Positions 43,039 to 52,862 of a stretch of DNA of 53,529 nt are shown in pieces. The notes below the pieces were generated by a model that saw only the letters and a program-made list of their open reading frames with translations, did no database searches and had not been told where the DNA came from. The position numbers and the translations under genes were made by a program. Positions within the stretch are counted from its first letter, which is position 1; the number at the start of each line of letters is the position of its first letter. The DNA lies in the NCBI GenBank assembly GCA_017651185.1, contig JAGCDJ010000030.1, positions 1 through 53,529 on the forward strand, read 5' to 3'. This DNA comes from Bacteroidales bacterium (GTDB lineage Bacteria; Bacteroidota; Bacteroidia; Bacteroidales; ML635J-15).

Positions 43039-43139
43039 GGCGAAAACGTGGAGGGAGAAAGACTGATGGGCTGTACGACAGGTCTTCTGAAAGTCCAAAA
43101 CATAATTTGATTTTTTCGGATAGGTTTAAAATAAATGTA

Positions 43140-43147
43140 TATATTTG
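43140..43147 (+). promoter_or_regulatory. -7 box TATATTTG of the lipoprotein gene
   Basis: TATATTTG fits TAnnTTTG and lies 24 bp before the GTG start at 43172. Confidence 0.55.
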
Positions 43148-43171
43148 TCCCATAATTAAAATGGTATAGTT

Positions 43172-43636
43172 GTGAAAAAGAACATTTTAATATCACTACT
43201 CGTTGTGGCAATGGGAGTGATGGCATTTGTAGGCTGCGAAAAGCCAGAACCAATAGAAGTGCCTCAGATTGTGGTTAATCAGGAGGACATTACTCCAGTA
43301 ACTCACAATACCAACTTGTCATATACTGATTGTCACTCACACCAAAGTAAAGGATATTATGATCCGATAATAATACCGAATTATGACAACGGAGTTTTAC
43401 AAATAACAATTGAAAATTATTGTATTTCTTGTGGTGTTTACACTGTTATTGCAGAATCGGAATTAGATGCTCAAACCATTACTGTAGATTTTGGTGAAAT
43501 ATATGAATCTCAAGCCAATTGTATTTGTTCCATTGATGTAAATTATTCAATTGACAATATTAAACCAGGAACTTACGAATTAATAATAAAGCATGGCGGT
43601 TTAGTCAAATATCAGGAAGAAATAACTTGTGAATAA
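43172..43636 (+). CDS. Cys-rich lipoprotein of unknown function
   Basis: A GTG start at 43172 gives a signal with lipobox AFVGCEK (Cys22). The mature 130 residues contain seven further Cys (TDCHSHQSKG, ENYCISCGVY, ANCICSID, ITCE) and look like a beta-sandwich: GVLQITIENYCISCGVYTVIAES, TITVDFGEI, IKPGTYELIIKHGG. The pattern resembles small Ig-like Bacteroidota lipoproteins with disulphide bonds. It is convergent with recO, with only 4 bp between the stops, and has its own -7 box. No function can be assigned. Confidence 0.75.
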   Translation: MKKNILISLLVVAMGVMAFVGCEKPEPIEVPQIVVNQEDITPVTHNTNLSYTDCHSHQSKGYYDPIIIPNYDNGVLQITIENYCISCGVYTVIAESELDAQTITVDFGEIYESQANCICSIDVNYSIDNIKPGTYELIIKHGGLVKYQEEITCE

Positions 43637-43640
43637 TCGC

Positions 43641-44366
43641 CTAGTCGTTACCAAACACTTCGTTCAGAACTTTAAGCGACTTTATTTCCGATAGGTTTTC
43701 GGTGTGAATCTTATAGTATTCCAGCATCTGGCGGATGATTTCCTTCCGATAGGCGTATGGAATTTTCATATTGCCAGTTTCGTACGATGCGCTTAGGATT
43801 GTAGAAAAAGCGAAACTTAGTTGTTTGTCAAACGATTCTTCCTCGGAAGTGAAAAACGGTAGGAACATTCCTTCGCGCGAGTTGAAATATGGCGTTTCGT
43901 TGCAATAGTTGTTTGTTATCTCGAAGCCAAGATGCCGTGCAAAATCCTTCAGGAAAATTATGTGCAGATTTACAATGTTGCTGTCCGAAACTTCTATCGC
44001 CTCGATTGTGCTTTTGAAGAATTGATACAATGCTTGATTTTGCTCCTCTTCCTTTACCATTTTCATAATCACTTCGGCAATGAACTGCGATATGCAAATT
44101 TTTACCACATCGCTGTCGATGGCGGTAGGACTTTTCACAAGTTCGCAGTACGATATTCCCTGAACAGAGCGCGTGTCCTTTAACCGAAGTTCGGTGCGGA
44201 CAATATTCAGCGGTGCAAAAATGTTTGCTTTTTGTCCTGCCTTGCGGGTTGATGTCCTAGCAAGTACCGAAATTTTCCCGCATGCTTCGCTGAACATGTT
44301 AACGACAAATGAGTTGTCGGTGTATTTTATACGGTTGAGTATTATGGCTTCGGTGGGGATGAGCAT
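43641..44366 (-). CDS. recO: DNA repair protein RecO
   Basis: I take the ATG at 44366 (MLIPTEAIILNRIKYTD), which opens the RecO OB-fold; a frame open to 44435 adds 23 residues that lie in an intergenic repeat. The OB-fold (SFVVNMFSEACGKISVLARTSTRKAG, ANIFAPLNIVRTELRLKDTRSVQGISYCEL) is followed by an all-helical domain (ISQFIAEVIMKMVKEEEQNQALYQFF, FLKDFARHLGFEI). The zinc Cys set of E. coli-type proteins is absent, as is common in Bacteroidota. RecO loads RecA onto single-stranded DNA with RecR. It follows porZ at 96 bp and may be part of that operon. Confidence 0.88.
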   Translation of the reverse strand: MLIPTEAIILNRIKYTDNSFVVNMFSEACGKISVLARTSTRKAGQKANIFAPLNIVRTELRLKDTRSVQGISYCELVKSPTAIDSDVVKICISQFIAEVIMKMVKEEEQNQALYQFFKSTIEAIEVSDSNIVNLHIIFLKDFARHLGFEITNNYCNETPYFNSREGMFLPFFTSEEESFDKQLSFAFSTILSASYETGNMKIPYAYRKEIIRQMLEYYKIHTENLSEIKSLKVLNEVFGND

Positions 44367-44374
44367 GGGAGGAG

Positions 44375-44415
44375 TCTCGGTTTCTATGGCTAAAGCAGTT
44401 TCTAAGTTTTTGGGT
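44375..44415 (-). repeat. Mini-hairpin repeat fragment upstream of recO
   Basis: On the minus strand AAACTTAGAAACTGCTTTAG, then CCATAGAAACCGAG is close to the array at 26575-26607 (AAACTTAGAAACGGTGCTAG, CCATAGAAACGG). It overlaps the false N-terminal extension of recO. Confidence 0.55.
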
Positions 44416-44423
44416 TTCTTATT

Positions 44424-44445
44424 GTTGAGACGCAAGTCCTTGCGT
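44424..44445. repeat. GAGACGCAA palindrome, second copy
   Basis: TTGTTGAGACGCAAGTCCTT continues with GCGT. ACGCAAG-TC-CTTGCGT is a perfect 7-bp stem. It matches the element at 6139-6162 in its 5' half. Confidence 0.55.
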
Positions 44446-44484
44446 ATATTTTGTTTGAAAATGTTTTATTTATTACTCGTAGTA

Positions 44485-44510
44485 GTAGCTCAGAATGCAT
44501 TGTGAGCTAC
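44485..44510. repeat. REP-like palindrome with GTAG end
   Basis: A 26-bp near-palindrome, GTAGCTCAGAATGC then ATTGTGAGCTAC, has one mismatched pair. It is related to 32271-32286 and starts with the GTAG typical of RAYT-associated REPs. It sits 22 bp beyond the porZ stop. Confidence 0.6.
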
Positions 44511-44531
44511 AAATTATCCATTACCAATTGT

Positions 44532-46880
44532 TTATTTCAAGAATAGTATTTTCGTTGTGGATTTTTGTTCTCCTGTTTCGGTGGCAGCGAATACGACGTA
44601 AACGCCTGATGCTACACGATTTCCATTAAGTGTTTTGCCGTCCCATACGAGTTGTCCGCCAGTTGCACGTGCCTCGTATACTATGTTGCCCGAAATGTCG
44701 GCAATCTTTACAATTGAGCCAGCGACAAGTCCTCTTATAGTTACTGGTCCTTCATAGTCTGATTTGACGGGATTTGGAAAAGCAAACATTTCTTCGTACG
44801 ACTCAAATCCTTCGGTGGCAGTTCCTCTGTACGAAATTATGCCTTTGGGGGTCGCAAAAAATACATCGCCAGTTTCGGGAACTATGCTTATGCATAGAAT
44901 ATTATCGCTCGGGATTGGACTGCTTTGCGTGTTGAAGTGGTGTATTGTTTCAATTCCATCGGCACTTGTATAGTATGCGCCGCCGTTTTGGGTTCCGAAC
45001 CACTTGCAGTTGGCACCGTCAACAGCAATTGATGTAACCACATCGGCAGAAAGCAATAAGTCGGCGTTGTCGGTACCGTCGTTGCGAGGCACTTTAATTT
45101 GTCTGCCATAAAAGGCACCGCTTTCAAACACCTTGTCGGGATTGTAGTAGACGACTACGCCCTTTGCTGTTCCTACCCAGATGTATCCGTTCTTGTCTTC
45201 GGCGATTGAGTACACGTCGTTGCTTACGAGTTCACCGTTTTCGTTCATTACGCTCAGTCGCTTGTATCGGTCGTCGGAGGTATTTTCGGGCGTGCCGTTG
45301 TCGTCGAATACGAATAATCCGCCAGTTTGCCCAATGACCAGCCATTTTACACCCGTCTGGGTTATAATCATCGACTTGATGTTGCGGGTCATATCTGGAA
45401 ACGAAAATCCTGTCCATTTGCCATCAGGTGTCAGCCGATGAAGAGTTTTTGCCGCCTGTGAGTTTGTTACCCATAGGTTTCCGTCGTCATCAAAAGTTGT
45501 AGTGCCAATTCTAACGAAGTCAACTCCATCAATCTGCATAAGTGTGCTGTTCCCGTCATCGTACAATTTATAGAATTTGTTGTCTCTGAATTCTATAAGT
45601 CCTTTAACCCACGAACTTATAAAGAAATGTGATTCGTCTTTCGGGTCTATGGTTACATTGATGAGGTCGCTTGCGCCAGAAAGTTCAGGAATGTCGTTTG
45701 CCGAGTGTGTGGTCCATTCGTAGTTTTCGTACACATAAAATGTCGGATATGTCCACGTAGGTGTGAATGCAGCATTATATCCGCCCCTTACCGCTATTGT
45801 TTTTGATTTTGATGATGAAATGTGGAATACATTGTTGTTACTCGGCGAGTTTATTTCTAGAAAGTCGCCCTTGCCTTCGGTATTGACAAGCCAGCCAAGT
45901 CCTCTGATGCGGTCGGCTATCCATATACTGTCGCCAACTATTGCGGTACTGTTCGCAAATATCTGAATCCAATCTGTTTGTGTTATGTAATGCCACAATT
46001 CTTTTGTTTGTTCAAAGTTCGTGTCGTATAAGTATAAAGGTCCGCCGCTTGAGCAAATCATAATTTCATCATTGCATGACAGCGATGTGACTTTGTTGCG
46101 CTCATTCATTATATGTGACCATGAATTGCCGTCGTATGCCATTAATGTGTCGCTATTTTCCAATGTACTTTTGTAGTTGGCAATCACTTTTCCTCTAAAT
46201 AGTTTTACAGAATTGAAGTTTTTCCCCTTCATCCATACATATTGCGATGTGCTGTCGATATCGGTTAGTACCTGCCAGTTGGAGAAGTTTACGAGTTGGT
46301 CGGATAATTTTCCGTGATATATTCCAGTCGTGGTTGCAACGTATAGGTCGTTGTTTTTGAGATCCATGTCGTTAACGTGCACGTATGTTCCGTTTTCGCC
46401 AATAAACCAAGTTTCACTGATTTCGCGTCTTTCAAGGTTCAACTTTACAATTCCAAAGTCGCAGCCGAGGTATGCTATGCCGTCGGTAGCAATAATCGAG
46501 TTTATTGACTTGCTGCTATTTATCGACTTCTTTTTTATGTCGTTGATGTTAATGATTTCATTTCCGCGCATAATATCAATGTTTCCGCTTGAATATCCAA
46601 TGACTACGCTTTTTGTCTTTTCGTCGTAGGCAATTCCTGTTGGGGTAATGTCGGAAAGCACATTGAACTTGTTGAATCTTTCTATTTCGTTCGATTCGCT
46701 GTCGTATTTCAATATTCCACATTCGGAAATGAGATATGCGGTTTTGTCGACTACTATAAGTTGTTTCCCGTTGTTGTACGAAAAGTGGTCCTGCCATTGT
46801 CCCACGGCCACCTGTGCCGACGATATTATGGAAGTTATCAGCAGTACGACTGTTGTTGCTATGTATTCAATCTTATTCAT
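44532..46880 (-). CDS. porZ: T9SS protein PorZ homologue
   Basis: The 782-residue length, propeller content and C-terminal sorting domain match Porphyromonas PorZ (776 aa). In that system PorZ sits on the surface with PorU, PorV and PorQ and hands lipid-linked polysaccharide to the sortase. A signal peptide ends at [24 protein letters not shown] opens the first of two seven-bladed two-component-regulator-like propellers ([44 protein letters not shown]). The last ~85 residues ([61 protein letters not shown]) form the CTD. It is last in the operon with rdgB (8-bp overlap) and precedes recO. Confidence 0.85.
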   Translation of the reverse strand: MNKIEYIATTVVLLITSIISSAQVAVGQWQDHFSYNNGKQLIVVDKTAYLISECGILKYDSESNEIERFNKFNVLSDITPTGIAYDEKTKSVVIGYSSGNIDIMRGNEIININDIKKKSINSSKSINSIIATDGIAYLGCDFGIVKLNLERREISETWFIGENGTYVHVNDMDLKNNDLYVATTTGIYHGKLSDQLVNFSNWQVLTDIDSTSQYVWMKGKNFNSVKLFRGKVIANYKSTLENSDTLMAYDGNSWSHIMNERNKVTSLSCNDEIMICSSGGPLYLYDTNFEQTKELWHYITQTDWIQIFANSTAIVGDSIWIADRIRGLGWLVNTEGKGDFLEINSPSNNNVFHISSSKSKTIAVRGGYNAAFTPTWTYPTFYVYENYEWTTHSANDIPELSGASDLINVTIDPKDESHFFISSWVKGLIEFRDNKFYKLYDDGNSTLMQIDGVDFVRIGTTTFDDDGNLWVTNSQAAKTLHRLTPDGKWTGFSFPDMTRNIKSMIITQTGVKWLVIGQTGGLFVFDDNGTPENTSDDRYKRLSVMNENGELVSNDVYSIAEDKNGYIWVGTAKGVVVYYNPDKVFESGAFYGRQIKVPRNDGTDNADLLLSADVVTSIAVDGANCKWFGTQNGGAYYTSADGIETIHHFNTQSSPIPSDNILCISIVPETGDVFFATPKGIISYRGTATEGFESYEEMFAFPNPVKSDYEGPVTIRGLVAGSIVKIADISGNIVYEARATGGQLVWDGKTLNGNRVASGVYVVFAATETGEQKSTTKILFLK

Positions 46881-47460
46881 TTGCGTTGCGGTTGTTGAGA
46901 AATGACGCCAGTTTTTTTGCCGCGTTTCCTCTATGGCTTATTTTGTTCTTTATTTCAGCAGGCAGTTCGGCAAAAGTTTCAGAATATCCGTCGGGAAGGA
47001 ATACTGGGTCGTAGCCAAAGCCGTTGTGTCCGCGGTATTCCTCAATTATACGGCCTTTTACCTCACCTTCAAATATATGTTCTTCGCCATTGAGTATCAG
47101 TGCGATTGCTGTCCTAAACCTCGCCTTGCGGTTTTCGTGTCCTTTCATGTTGGCAAGGAGTTTTGCTATGTTGTCGTCGAATGTAGGGTGTTCGCCTGCG
47201 TAGCGCGCAGAGTATACGCCAGGTTCTCCGCCAAGGCATTCCACCTCGAGACCAGTATCGTCTGCAAAGCAGTCTACGCCGAATTTGTCGTGTATGTATC
47301 TTGCTTTTTGCAATGCGTTGCCTTCTATGGTATCCTGCTCCTCTGGTATTTCGTCGTGGCAGTTGATGTCCGACAGCGACAATATTTCAATGTCGTTGCC
47401 AAGTATAGCCCTCATTTCTTCGAGTTTATGCTTGTTGTTGCTTGCTAGGACAAGTTTCAT
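46873..47460 (-). CDS. rdgB: XTP/dITP pyrophosphatase (RdgB/HAM1)
   Basis: The 195-residue enzyme removes ITP, dITP and XTP from the nucleotide pool. The family start [18 protein letters not shown] is present, [25 protein letters not shown] is the catalytic core, and [23 protein letters not shown] and [11 protein letters not shown] complete it. It overlaps porZ by 8 bp and is 1 bp after the periplasmic gene upstream, so it is fully inside the envelope operon. With mazG and guaD it is the third nucleotide-pool gene in this window. Confidence 0.97.
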   Translation of the reverse strand: MKLVLASNNKHKLEEMRAILGNDIEILSLSDINCHDEIPEEQDTIEGNALQKARYIHDKFGVDCFADDTGLEVECLGGEPGVYSARYAGEHPTFDDNIAKLLANMKGHENRKARFRTAIALILNGEEHIFEGEVKGRIIEEYRGHNGFGYDPVFLPDGYSETFAELPAEIKNKISHRGNAAKKLASFLNNRNANE

Positions 47461-47461
47461 G

Positions 47462-48283
47462 TCAATGGAATTTTATCTTTTTTAAAATCTGGCGCATTAT
47501 GTCGGGGAAGTAGAGGTTCACGATTCTTTCCTTGTCGTCCTCGTACATTGGCACCTTTGTGCTTGCGTAGTTTCCCGAAATAAATTCACCCTCGGTATTG
47601 TATATGCTGAAATGCACTCGCATGATACGTTGTACATTGCGTTGTCCGCTGATGTACGGGTCGCGGTAGTCTGTCTTGATGTCGAACTGGTTTACGAATA
47701 GGAAGTAGTCGACGTTGCGGCGTTTGGCGATTTCTTTCAGCACTTCGGGCTGACCAATGACAATGTGAAGGTACATATCATCGGTTTGCTGTCTGTGGCC
47801 TACGATTTCGCCGTTTCGCATTCCGGGGCGTGCATTTTTCATTTCCTCTTCGCGCTGTTTGCGGCGTGCTTCTTCGAGTTTTTCTGCACGTTTTTTTGCG
47901 AGCAGTCCCATGTTTTCGGTGTCGAGTTCAAACTCGGCAAGACGAAGTTCGTACGACATGGTGGTGTATAGTCCCGAAATGTCGGCTTCGTCCTCGCGTG
48001 TGTTGTCTTTCAGCAAGTCTACTACCTCGCACGAGTCGATGAGCGAATTTATCAGGTTCAGGTTTAACTGGTAGCGGAAGTATTCCATAATCTCGTCGTG
48101 GGTAAGTCCGTCGCGCCTTGCAATGTCGGCGGTAGCGTCGTTGAAGTATATCCTTTCGTCAAATGGTACGACAAGAACTCTTTTCTGCCTGTTGTACCTG
48201 CTGTTGAAGTCAAGGAATTCCTGTCCGTATACCATTGGTACGGAAGAAATTATGGCAAGCAGTATGAAAATAATTTGTCTCAT
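47462..48283 (-). CDS. Conserved periplasmic protein of unknown function
   Basis: The 273-residue protein has a signal peptide ending at [44 protein letters not shown] is the start of the mature protein. A charged helix ([21 protein letters not shown], about 128-148) splits it, and [41 protein letters not shown] and [19 protein letters not shown] follow. The pattern resembles Bacteroidota proteins of GNA1162 or Curli-assembly-like style, in which a small alpha/beta domain senses partner proteins; this is a weak impression. Operon position between rdgB and rseP (1-bp gaps) suggests an envelope role. Confidence 0.72.
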   Translation of the reverse strand: MRQIIFILLAIISSVPMVYGQEFLDFNSRYNRQKRVLVVPFDERIYFNDATADIARRDGLTHDEIMEYFRYQLNLNLINSLIDSCEVVDLLKDNTREDEADISGLYTTMSYELRLAEFELDTENMGLLAKKRAEKLEEARRKQREEEMKNARPGMRNGEIVGHRQQTDDMYLHIVIGQPEVLKEIAKRRNVDYFLFVNQFDIKTDYRDPYISGQRNVQRIMRVHFSIYNTEGEFISGNYASTKVPMYEDDKERIVNLYFPDIMRQILKKIKFH

Positions 48284-48284
48284 C

Positions 48285-49673
48285 TTAGAAAAGGTTTAGA
48301 ATGTCGTTAAAGATTATGAATACCATGAGTGCGAGCAAAATAATTAGTCCGATTCGCTGTATTATGTCGAGTGCTTTGTTTGGCAGTTTTCGCCTTGTAA
48401 TCGCCTCTATTGCGAGTAGCATTACATGTCCACCGTCAAGTGCAGGAATTGGCAGTATGTTCATGAATGCCAATATGATGGAAATGATTCCGGTAAGTTT
48501 CCAGAATCTTGCCCAGTCCCATATTGGTCCGTACACTTTTGCTATGCCGATAGGTCCCTGTAAACTTTCGCGAGCGCTTTCCTTTCCACTGAAAATCAGT
48601 CCGAAACCTTTTATGTTGGCATATAGTGTTTCCATTGCGTCGCGCCATCCGTATTTCATTGCGCTTGCAAGAGTGTAGTTTCTTGTTTCGTACTGCGGTT
48701 GCTTTACAAAAACACCGATTTTGCCCGTGCTGTCTATTTCCACAGGGGCTGTGTATTCGCCGCCGTTGGCTGCAAGTACAAAGTCGAGTTGACGTCCTTT
48801 GTTGTATTTGAGCATGTCGCGCATCTGTCCGAAACTCAGGACTTCCACATTGTCGATTTTTAGCAACCGCGAATTGGGCTTTATGCCTGCCTTGTCTGCC
48901 GACATTCCGCTTACCACGCTGTCGATGAACACTTCGTGGTTCGACAGGTCGAACAGCATTCCTCCGCTTTTCATGTAGGAGTATAGCGTATCGGGAATTT
49001 CGATTTCCTTTCGATAACCATTGCGGTCAACAGTTATTGAGTTGGCAAAGAACAATTTTGCCGAAAAAACATCTTCGTAGCGTTCCACGTCGTTGTCGTT
49101 TATTGCGACAATCTTGTCGCCTGGCTCGAATCCGAGGAAACGTCCATATTCGGATGGATAAATACCTTCGGTAACATTTTCGACAGGAAGATATGCCTTT
49201 GTAAATGCTAGATGCGAGAATCCGAGGATTAGCACTGCTGCAATGACGTTCATTGTCACACCGCCAATCATTATTATCAGTCGTTGCCATGCTGGTTTTG
49301 TGCGGAATTCCCATGGTTTTGGTTCTGCTGGCAGTTGGTCGGAAGATGTAGTTTCGTCAACCATTCCGTCTATTGCGCAGTAGCCACCAAGCGGAAAATA
49401 TCCGATACCCCATTCGGTGGAAGTTTCATCTTCGTCGTATTCCTTTGGCGCCTTGCGGCTAAACCAACTGAAAATCCATTTTCCGTTGACCTTTTTTGCC
49501 CTGAAAAGTGCAAAAGTTGGTTCAGTGAAAAACATCGGGAAATCGAAAAACAGATAGAACTTCTTTACTCTTACGCCAAAGGCACGGGCAGCAAGGTAGT
49601 GTCCGAACTCATGTATGACAACTAGTAGCGAAAGCGCTAAAAGCAGTTGTACTGTCATTGTAAGTGCACCCAT
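48285..49673 (-). CDS. rseP: RseP-type site-2 metalloprotease
   Basis: The 462-residue inner-membrane zinc protease cuts membrane-embedded substrates. The active site is HEFGH (H21, E22, H25) in the first helix, and the third zinc ligand is D413 in NILPIPALDGGHVM. A PDZ-like segment lies between (GFEPGDKIVAINDNDVERYEDV; VVSGMSADKAGIKPNSRLLKIDNVEVLSFGQMRDML, two copies). The family cleaves anti-sigma factors and signal-peptide remnants. No anti-sigma gene is nearby, so the substrate here is unknown. Four membrane segments are visible. Length and domain order are usual for the phylum. Confidence 0.95.
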   Translation of the reverse strand: MGALTMTVQLLLALSLLVVIHEFGHYLAARAFGVRVKKFYLFFDFPMFFTEPTFALFRAKKVNGKWIFSWFSRKAPKEYDEDETSTEWGIGYFPLGGYCAIDGMVDETTSSDQLPAEPKPWEFRTKPAWQRLIIMIGGVTMNVIAAVLILGFSHLAFTKAYLPVENVTEGIYPSEYGRFLGFEPGDKIVAINDNDVERYEDVFSAKLFFANSITVDRNGYRKEIEIPDTLYSYMKSGGMLFDLSNHEVFIDSVVSGMSADKAGIKPNSRLLKIDNVEVLSFGQMRDMLKYNKGRQLDFVLAANGGEYTAPVEIDSTGKIGVFVKQPQYETRNYTLASAMKYGWRDAMETLYANIKGFGLIFSGKESARESLQGPIGIAKVYGPIWDWARFWKLTGIISIILAFMNILPIPALDGGHVMLLAIEAITRRKLPNKALDIIQRIGLIILLALMVFIIFNDILNLF

Positions 49674-49685
49674 AGTTCTTTCGTT

Positions 49686-51608
49686 TTATTTGTTGTCTGT
49701 ATTTTCGTTTGTTGGATATACGATTGAGAAAGAGTAGTCCTTCTGTATGGTGTAAATGTAAACTTCCTTGTTGCTGTACGATTTGGGGTTGTATCCGCTG
49801 GCGCTTACATATTGCCTTTTGCCTCCAATTCCTTCCTGTACGTGGTTCTGGTCGATAATGCTGGTAAGTTTCTTTCCTGCCTGTTGCAGCAGTGGAATGA
49901 AATAGTTGATAGCATCGGCTGCGATGTATGCATCGGTGTTTGGCTCGCAAAGGAAAGCATTGTGGAATTTGCTTATGAACGATTTGACATCCAAATTCTT
50001 ATAGTTGATGCTTATGTTGGAATAATAGGTGTAATTTACTTCTGCATAATAGTTCGGGTCAATGCTTTCGTAGTTCATGATCTTTGGGTCGGCGATGAGG
50101 GTAATCTTGTTGTTTTCACATAGTTTGAATACTTGTGTAAGAACTCTGGTAATTGCCATTTCGTTTTCAAAGGTAACAACAATGAGGTTTTCCTTACCCT
50201 TCTGTATTGAGTTGCCAATCGCTTCAATGCTACTGCCGTTGAAATCCAGTTCGCTGGCAGTCACACCTGCGTTTCGCATTGCTTCTAAATATTTTGCCGA
50301 CGAAGATTTTGAATCGTCAGATGTTCCTCTTATAATCAAGGCGTTGCAGTTGTCAATCTGCGCTGCATATTTTGCAACTTCGTTGCGGATGTCCTGCTTG
50401 CTTGGATTAAGCATTATGTTGTTAGGATAATTTTTAAGAACGGTTTCATCTGTTACGAATGGCAGCAACATAGGGATGCCGAGGTTGAGAGAGTTCAGGT
50501 AATCGACTTGACTCTTGTATGCTGGACCTAATATCATGTCGACATCGTCGAGTTTTCCTGCGTCAACCATTTCGGTAAGTATTGTATTGTCCTTGCCTAT
50601 GTCGTAAGTCCTGAATGTTATGTGTATGTCCTCGTGCTTGAAATTCTCGAGTGCGACAAGGCATCCTGAATAGAAATCGACAGCCCTTTCGGTTGCTGTG
50701 CGGATTTTCTGCGGAACCTTGCGTTTTTCTTGGCTAGCAAGGTCGCGAAGGTTGGCGCCCGTTTCGAAAGACATCAGCAGTGCCACTGTGAAATTTTTCT
50801 TGTCGGTGTATATTGATGCAGAATCGGGTTCTTCGGTTTCCGAGCCATTGTAATTATTGTTGTTTTCTGCATTGTCATTGTTGTTTACGCTTCCCGACAG
50901 ATCAATCACGGTAACATTGTCTTCTGCCTTTTGCTTGCGAGGTATACGTATTGTCTCGCCTATCGACAATGGACGGTCGGCGATGCTGGGGTTTTCGGCA
51001 GTGAGTTCATCAATGCTGATTTCGTATTTCTTGGTAATCTTGTAAAGTGTTTCTCCCTTTTCGACAGTATGGTATATATATTTTGCATCGTCGCGTGGCG
51101 TTTCGGTATTTGCTGGGGAAGTTTCCTCCTGCGGTTTGATGTCAATAACGGTTGTGTTTGCGTCAGACTTGTCCTTTATTGGAAAGTAGATGTCGTCGCC
51201 CGCCCTGATGCTTTCGTTGCGGTTAAGTTTTGGGTTGGCGTCGTAGAATTCCTTTTCGGTAGTATTGAAGCGCTTGAGCAGCGAATAAAGTGTTTCGCCT
51301 TTCTTTACAGTGTATACAATGTACTTTCCATCCTTTGAAATCTCGTTTTCAATCGGAATCTTTATTACCTGACCTATCGACAGGGTTCCCAATTGCAGTT
51401 CGGGGTTGACATTCAGTACATCCTTTTCCTTCGCGGAGTATGCCTTGCATATCGAATACAGGGTTTGGCCCTGCTGTACAGTGTGAAGGTAGAATTTCTG
51501 TCCGTTTTCGAGGACTTTTTCCTGTGAAATCTCAACGTTTACCTGCGCCGATGCAGCACACACGGCAAAAATTGCAGGGATAAGCAGTATTATGATTCGT
51601 TTAAGCAT
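49686..51608 (-). CDS. Three LysM domains fused to a type I periplasmic-binding-like domain
   Basis: The 640-residue exported protein starts with a signal ending at ASAQ. Three LysM domains follow at about 38-88, 90-142 and 165-215 (FYLHTVQQGQTLYSICKAYS; YIVYTVKKGETLYSLLKRFN; YIYHTVEKGETLYKITKKYE), then a low-complexity linker rich in Asn/Asp. The rest (about 265-620) is a type I periplasmic-binding fold: FTVALLMSFETGANLRD, DDVDMILGPAYKSQVDYLNSL, IPMLLPFVTDETVL, GKENLIVVTFENEMAITRVL, ADAINYFIPLLQQAGK. The LysM part should hold the protein on peptidoglycan. The combination recalls LpoA-type activators of penicillin-binding proteins, which also use this fold. It is in operon with rseP (12 bp). 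Confidence 0.87.
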   Translation of the reverse strand: MLKRIIILLIPAIFAVCAASAQVNVEISQEKVLENGQKFYLHTVQQGQTLYSICKAYSAKEKDVLNVNPELQLGTLSIGQVIKIPIENEISKDGKYIVYTVKKGETLYSLLKRFNTTEKEFYDANPKLNRNESIRAGDDIYFPIKDKSDANTTVIDIKPQEETSPANTETPRDDAKYIYHTVEKGETLYKITKKYEISIDELTAENPSIADRPLSIGETIRIPRKQKAEDNVTVIDLSGSVNNNDNAENNNNYNGSETEEPDSASIYTDKKNFTVALLMSFETGANLRDLASQEKRKVPQKIRTATERAVDFYSGCLVALENFKHEDIHITFRTYDIGKDNTILTEMVDAGKLDDVDMILGPAYKSQVDYLNSLNLGIPMLLPFVTDETVLKNYPNNIMLNPSKQDIRNEVAKYAAQIDNCNALIIRGTSDDSKSSSAKYLEAMRNAGVTASELDFNGSSIEAIGNSIQKGKENLIVVTFENEMAITRVLTQVFKLCENNKITLIADPKIMNYESIDPNYYAEVNYTYYSNISINYKNLDVKSFISKFHNAFLCEPNTDAYIAADAINYFIPLLQQAGKKLTSIIDQNHVQEGIGGKRQYVSASGYNPKSYSNKEVYIYTIQKDYSFSIVYPTNENTDNK

Positions 51609-51613
51609 TTCGA

Positions 51614-52684
51614 TTATTGTTTATCTTTCTTGTCTCTTAATTTTGATGTGTATTCGTCGTAGTATTTTTGTAGGTCAACGCCTTTTTTTTGAAGGTCGTC
51701 AGCTAGATATGTAACCAATTTTTCGATGGTGGTGTACGATGAGAATCCGCGTTGCACGAACATAGGATGTGTTGCGTTCTCGTCGAAAATGACAAAGGCT
51801 GGAATCCTGTAGTCGGGGTGCAGCAGCGACAGCACAAGCTGATGGGGGTACTGCACTTGCTTGGTTTCGTTTACGAATGTCTTGCCTGCAATTTTAAGTG
51901 TGTCGGCAATGTCGTATGGTATTTTTGTCGCGTAGTAGTTTTTATTTATGTAGTCGGCGATGACTTTTTCCTTGAACGAACCGCCGAGCATTATCTTGCT
52001 GCTTGAGTTCCACTCTGAATAAATGTAGAGCAGTAGTTTCTTTGGTTGTGTTTTCATTTTTTCCACCGCCTTGTTGAAGTCCATCCACTCGATTGTGCCG
52101 TTGAATGCTTCTGTGGTGTCGAGTTCTGGGCGGAAAGCTGCGTTGAAGCACTGCATATATTCATCCCATGCGCTGTACTTATTGATTCTTTCTGCGAAAT
52201 ATATGAGCATTGGTTCAAGGGTTTCTATTGTCTGGTAGCCAGGAACTGGAGCGATATTGCCCTCGAAATCGATGAATACTATGGTAGGGTATGACATGCG
52301 TCCGCTTAACAGCATCTGTGCAAGAAAATGCGGCGAGCGGTTGCCTGTCTGAGGATTAATAAATGGCTTGAGTTCTGTTGTCTTCTCGCCGGTTTTCTCA
52401 TCGGTATGCTTTATGGGGAACATTATGGTGTCGTTGGTTTCGGCATTGAACTTCACTGGATAGAAGTTTGCGTTGATATAGGCCGCAAGTTCCGGATTGC
52501 TGAAAGTTTCGGCGTCCATTTTCTTGCACCAGCCGCACCAGTCGGTATACATGTCTATCATTACCGTCTTGGGCATCGAGTCCTGCTTTCTCATGGCCTC
52601 CTCTATGCCCATCCATTTTATCTGTGCAGTAACGACTTGTGCTCCACAGACAACCGCTATAATAATGAACAAGACCTTTTTCAT
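51614..52684 (-). CDS. Exported protein with active and degenerate thioredoxin-like domains
   Basis: The 356-residue protein has a signal peptide ending at VTAQ. The first thioredoxin-like domain (about 25-180) has YTDWCGWCKKMDAETFSNPELAAYIN with active CGWC and a cis-Pro-like YPTIVFIDFEG. The second domain (from about 195) keeps the fold (KKLLLYIYSEWNSSSKIML, YINKNYYATKIPYDIADTL, YPHQLVLSL, IPAFVIFDENATHP), but the CxxC site reads NSSSK, so it cannot do thiol exchange. It could sense or bind partners. It is the first gene of the leftward operon, 5 bp before the LysM gene, with a close TATATTTG box. Confidence 0.88.
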   Translation of the reverse strand: MKKVLFIIIAVVCGAQVVTAQIKWMGIEEAMRKQDSMPKTVMIDMYTDWCGWCKKMDAETFSNPELAAYINANFYPVKFNAETNDTIMFPIKHTDEKTGEKTTELKPFINPQTGNRSPHFLAQMLLSGRMSYPTIVFIDFEGNIAPVPGYQTIETLEPMLIYFAERINKYSAWDEYMQCFNAAFRPELDTTEAFNGTIEWMDFNKAVEKMKTQPKKLLLYIYSEWNSSSKIMLGGSFKEKVIADYINKNYYATKIPYDIADTLKIAGKTFVNETKQVQYPHQLVLSLLHPDYRIPAFVIFDENATHPMFVQRGFSSYTTIEKLVTYLADDLQKKGVDLQKYYDEYTSKLRDKKDKQ

Positions 52685-52703
52685 CTCATAAAAATTTAAA
52701 CTG

Positions 52704-52711
52704 CAAATATA
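52704..52711 (-). promoter_or_regulatory. -7 box TATATTTG of the thioredoxin-rseP-porZ operon
   Basis: TATATTTG on the minus strand fits TAnnTTTG and lies 19 bp before the ATG at 52684, giving a very short leader. Confidence 0.65.
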
Positions 52712-52862
52712 CGAAACTATCCGTTTATAAACGGTATCGTAACCTTAAAATTATTTTAACATCATGCTTTTTATATTGCAATGAGTATGCCGAAATTATT
52801 TAAATCGTTTCTATACCTGCGGCGTTTCAATGGTTTCGCCGTTTCTAATTCTAGGTCGGTTG

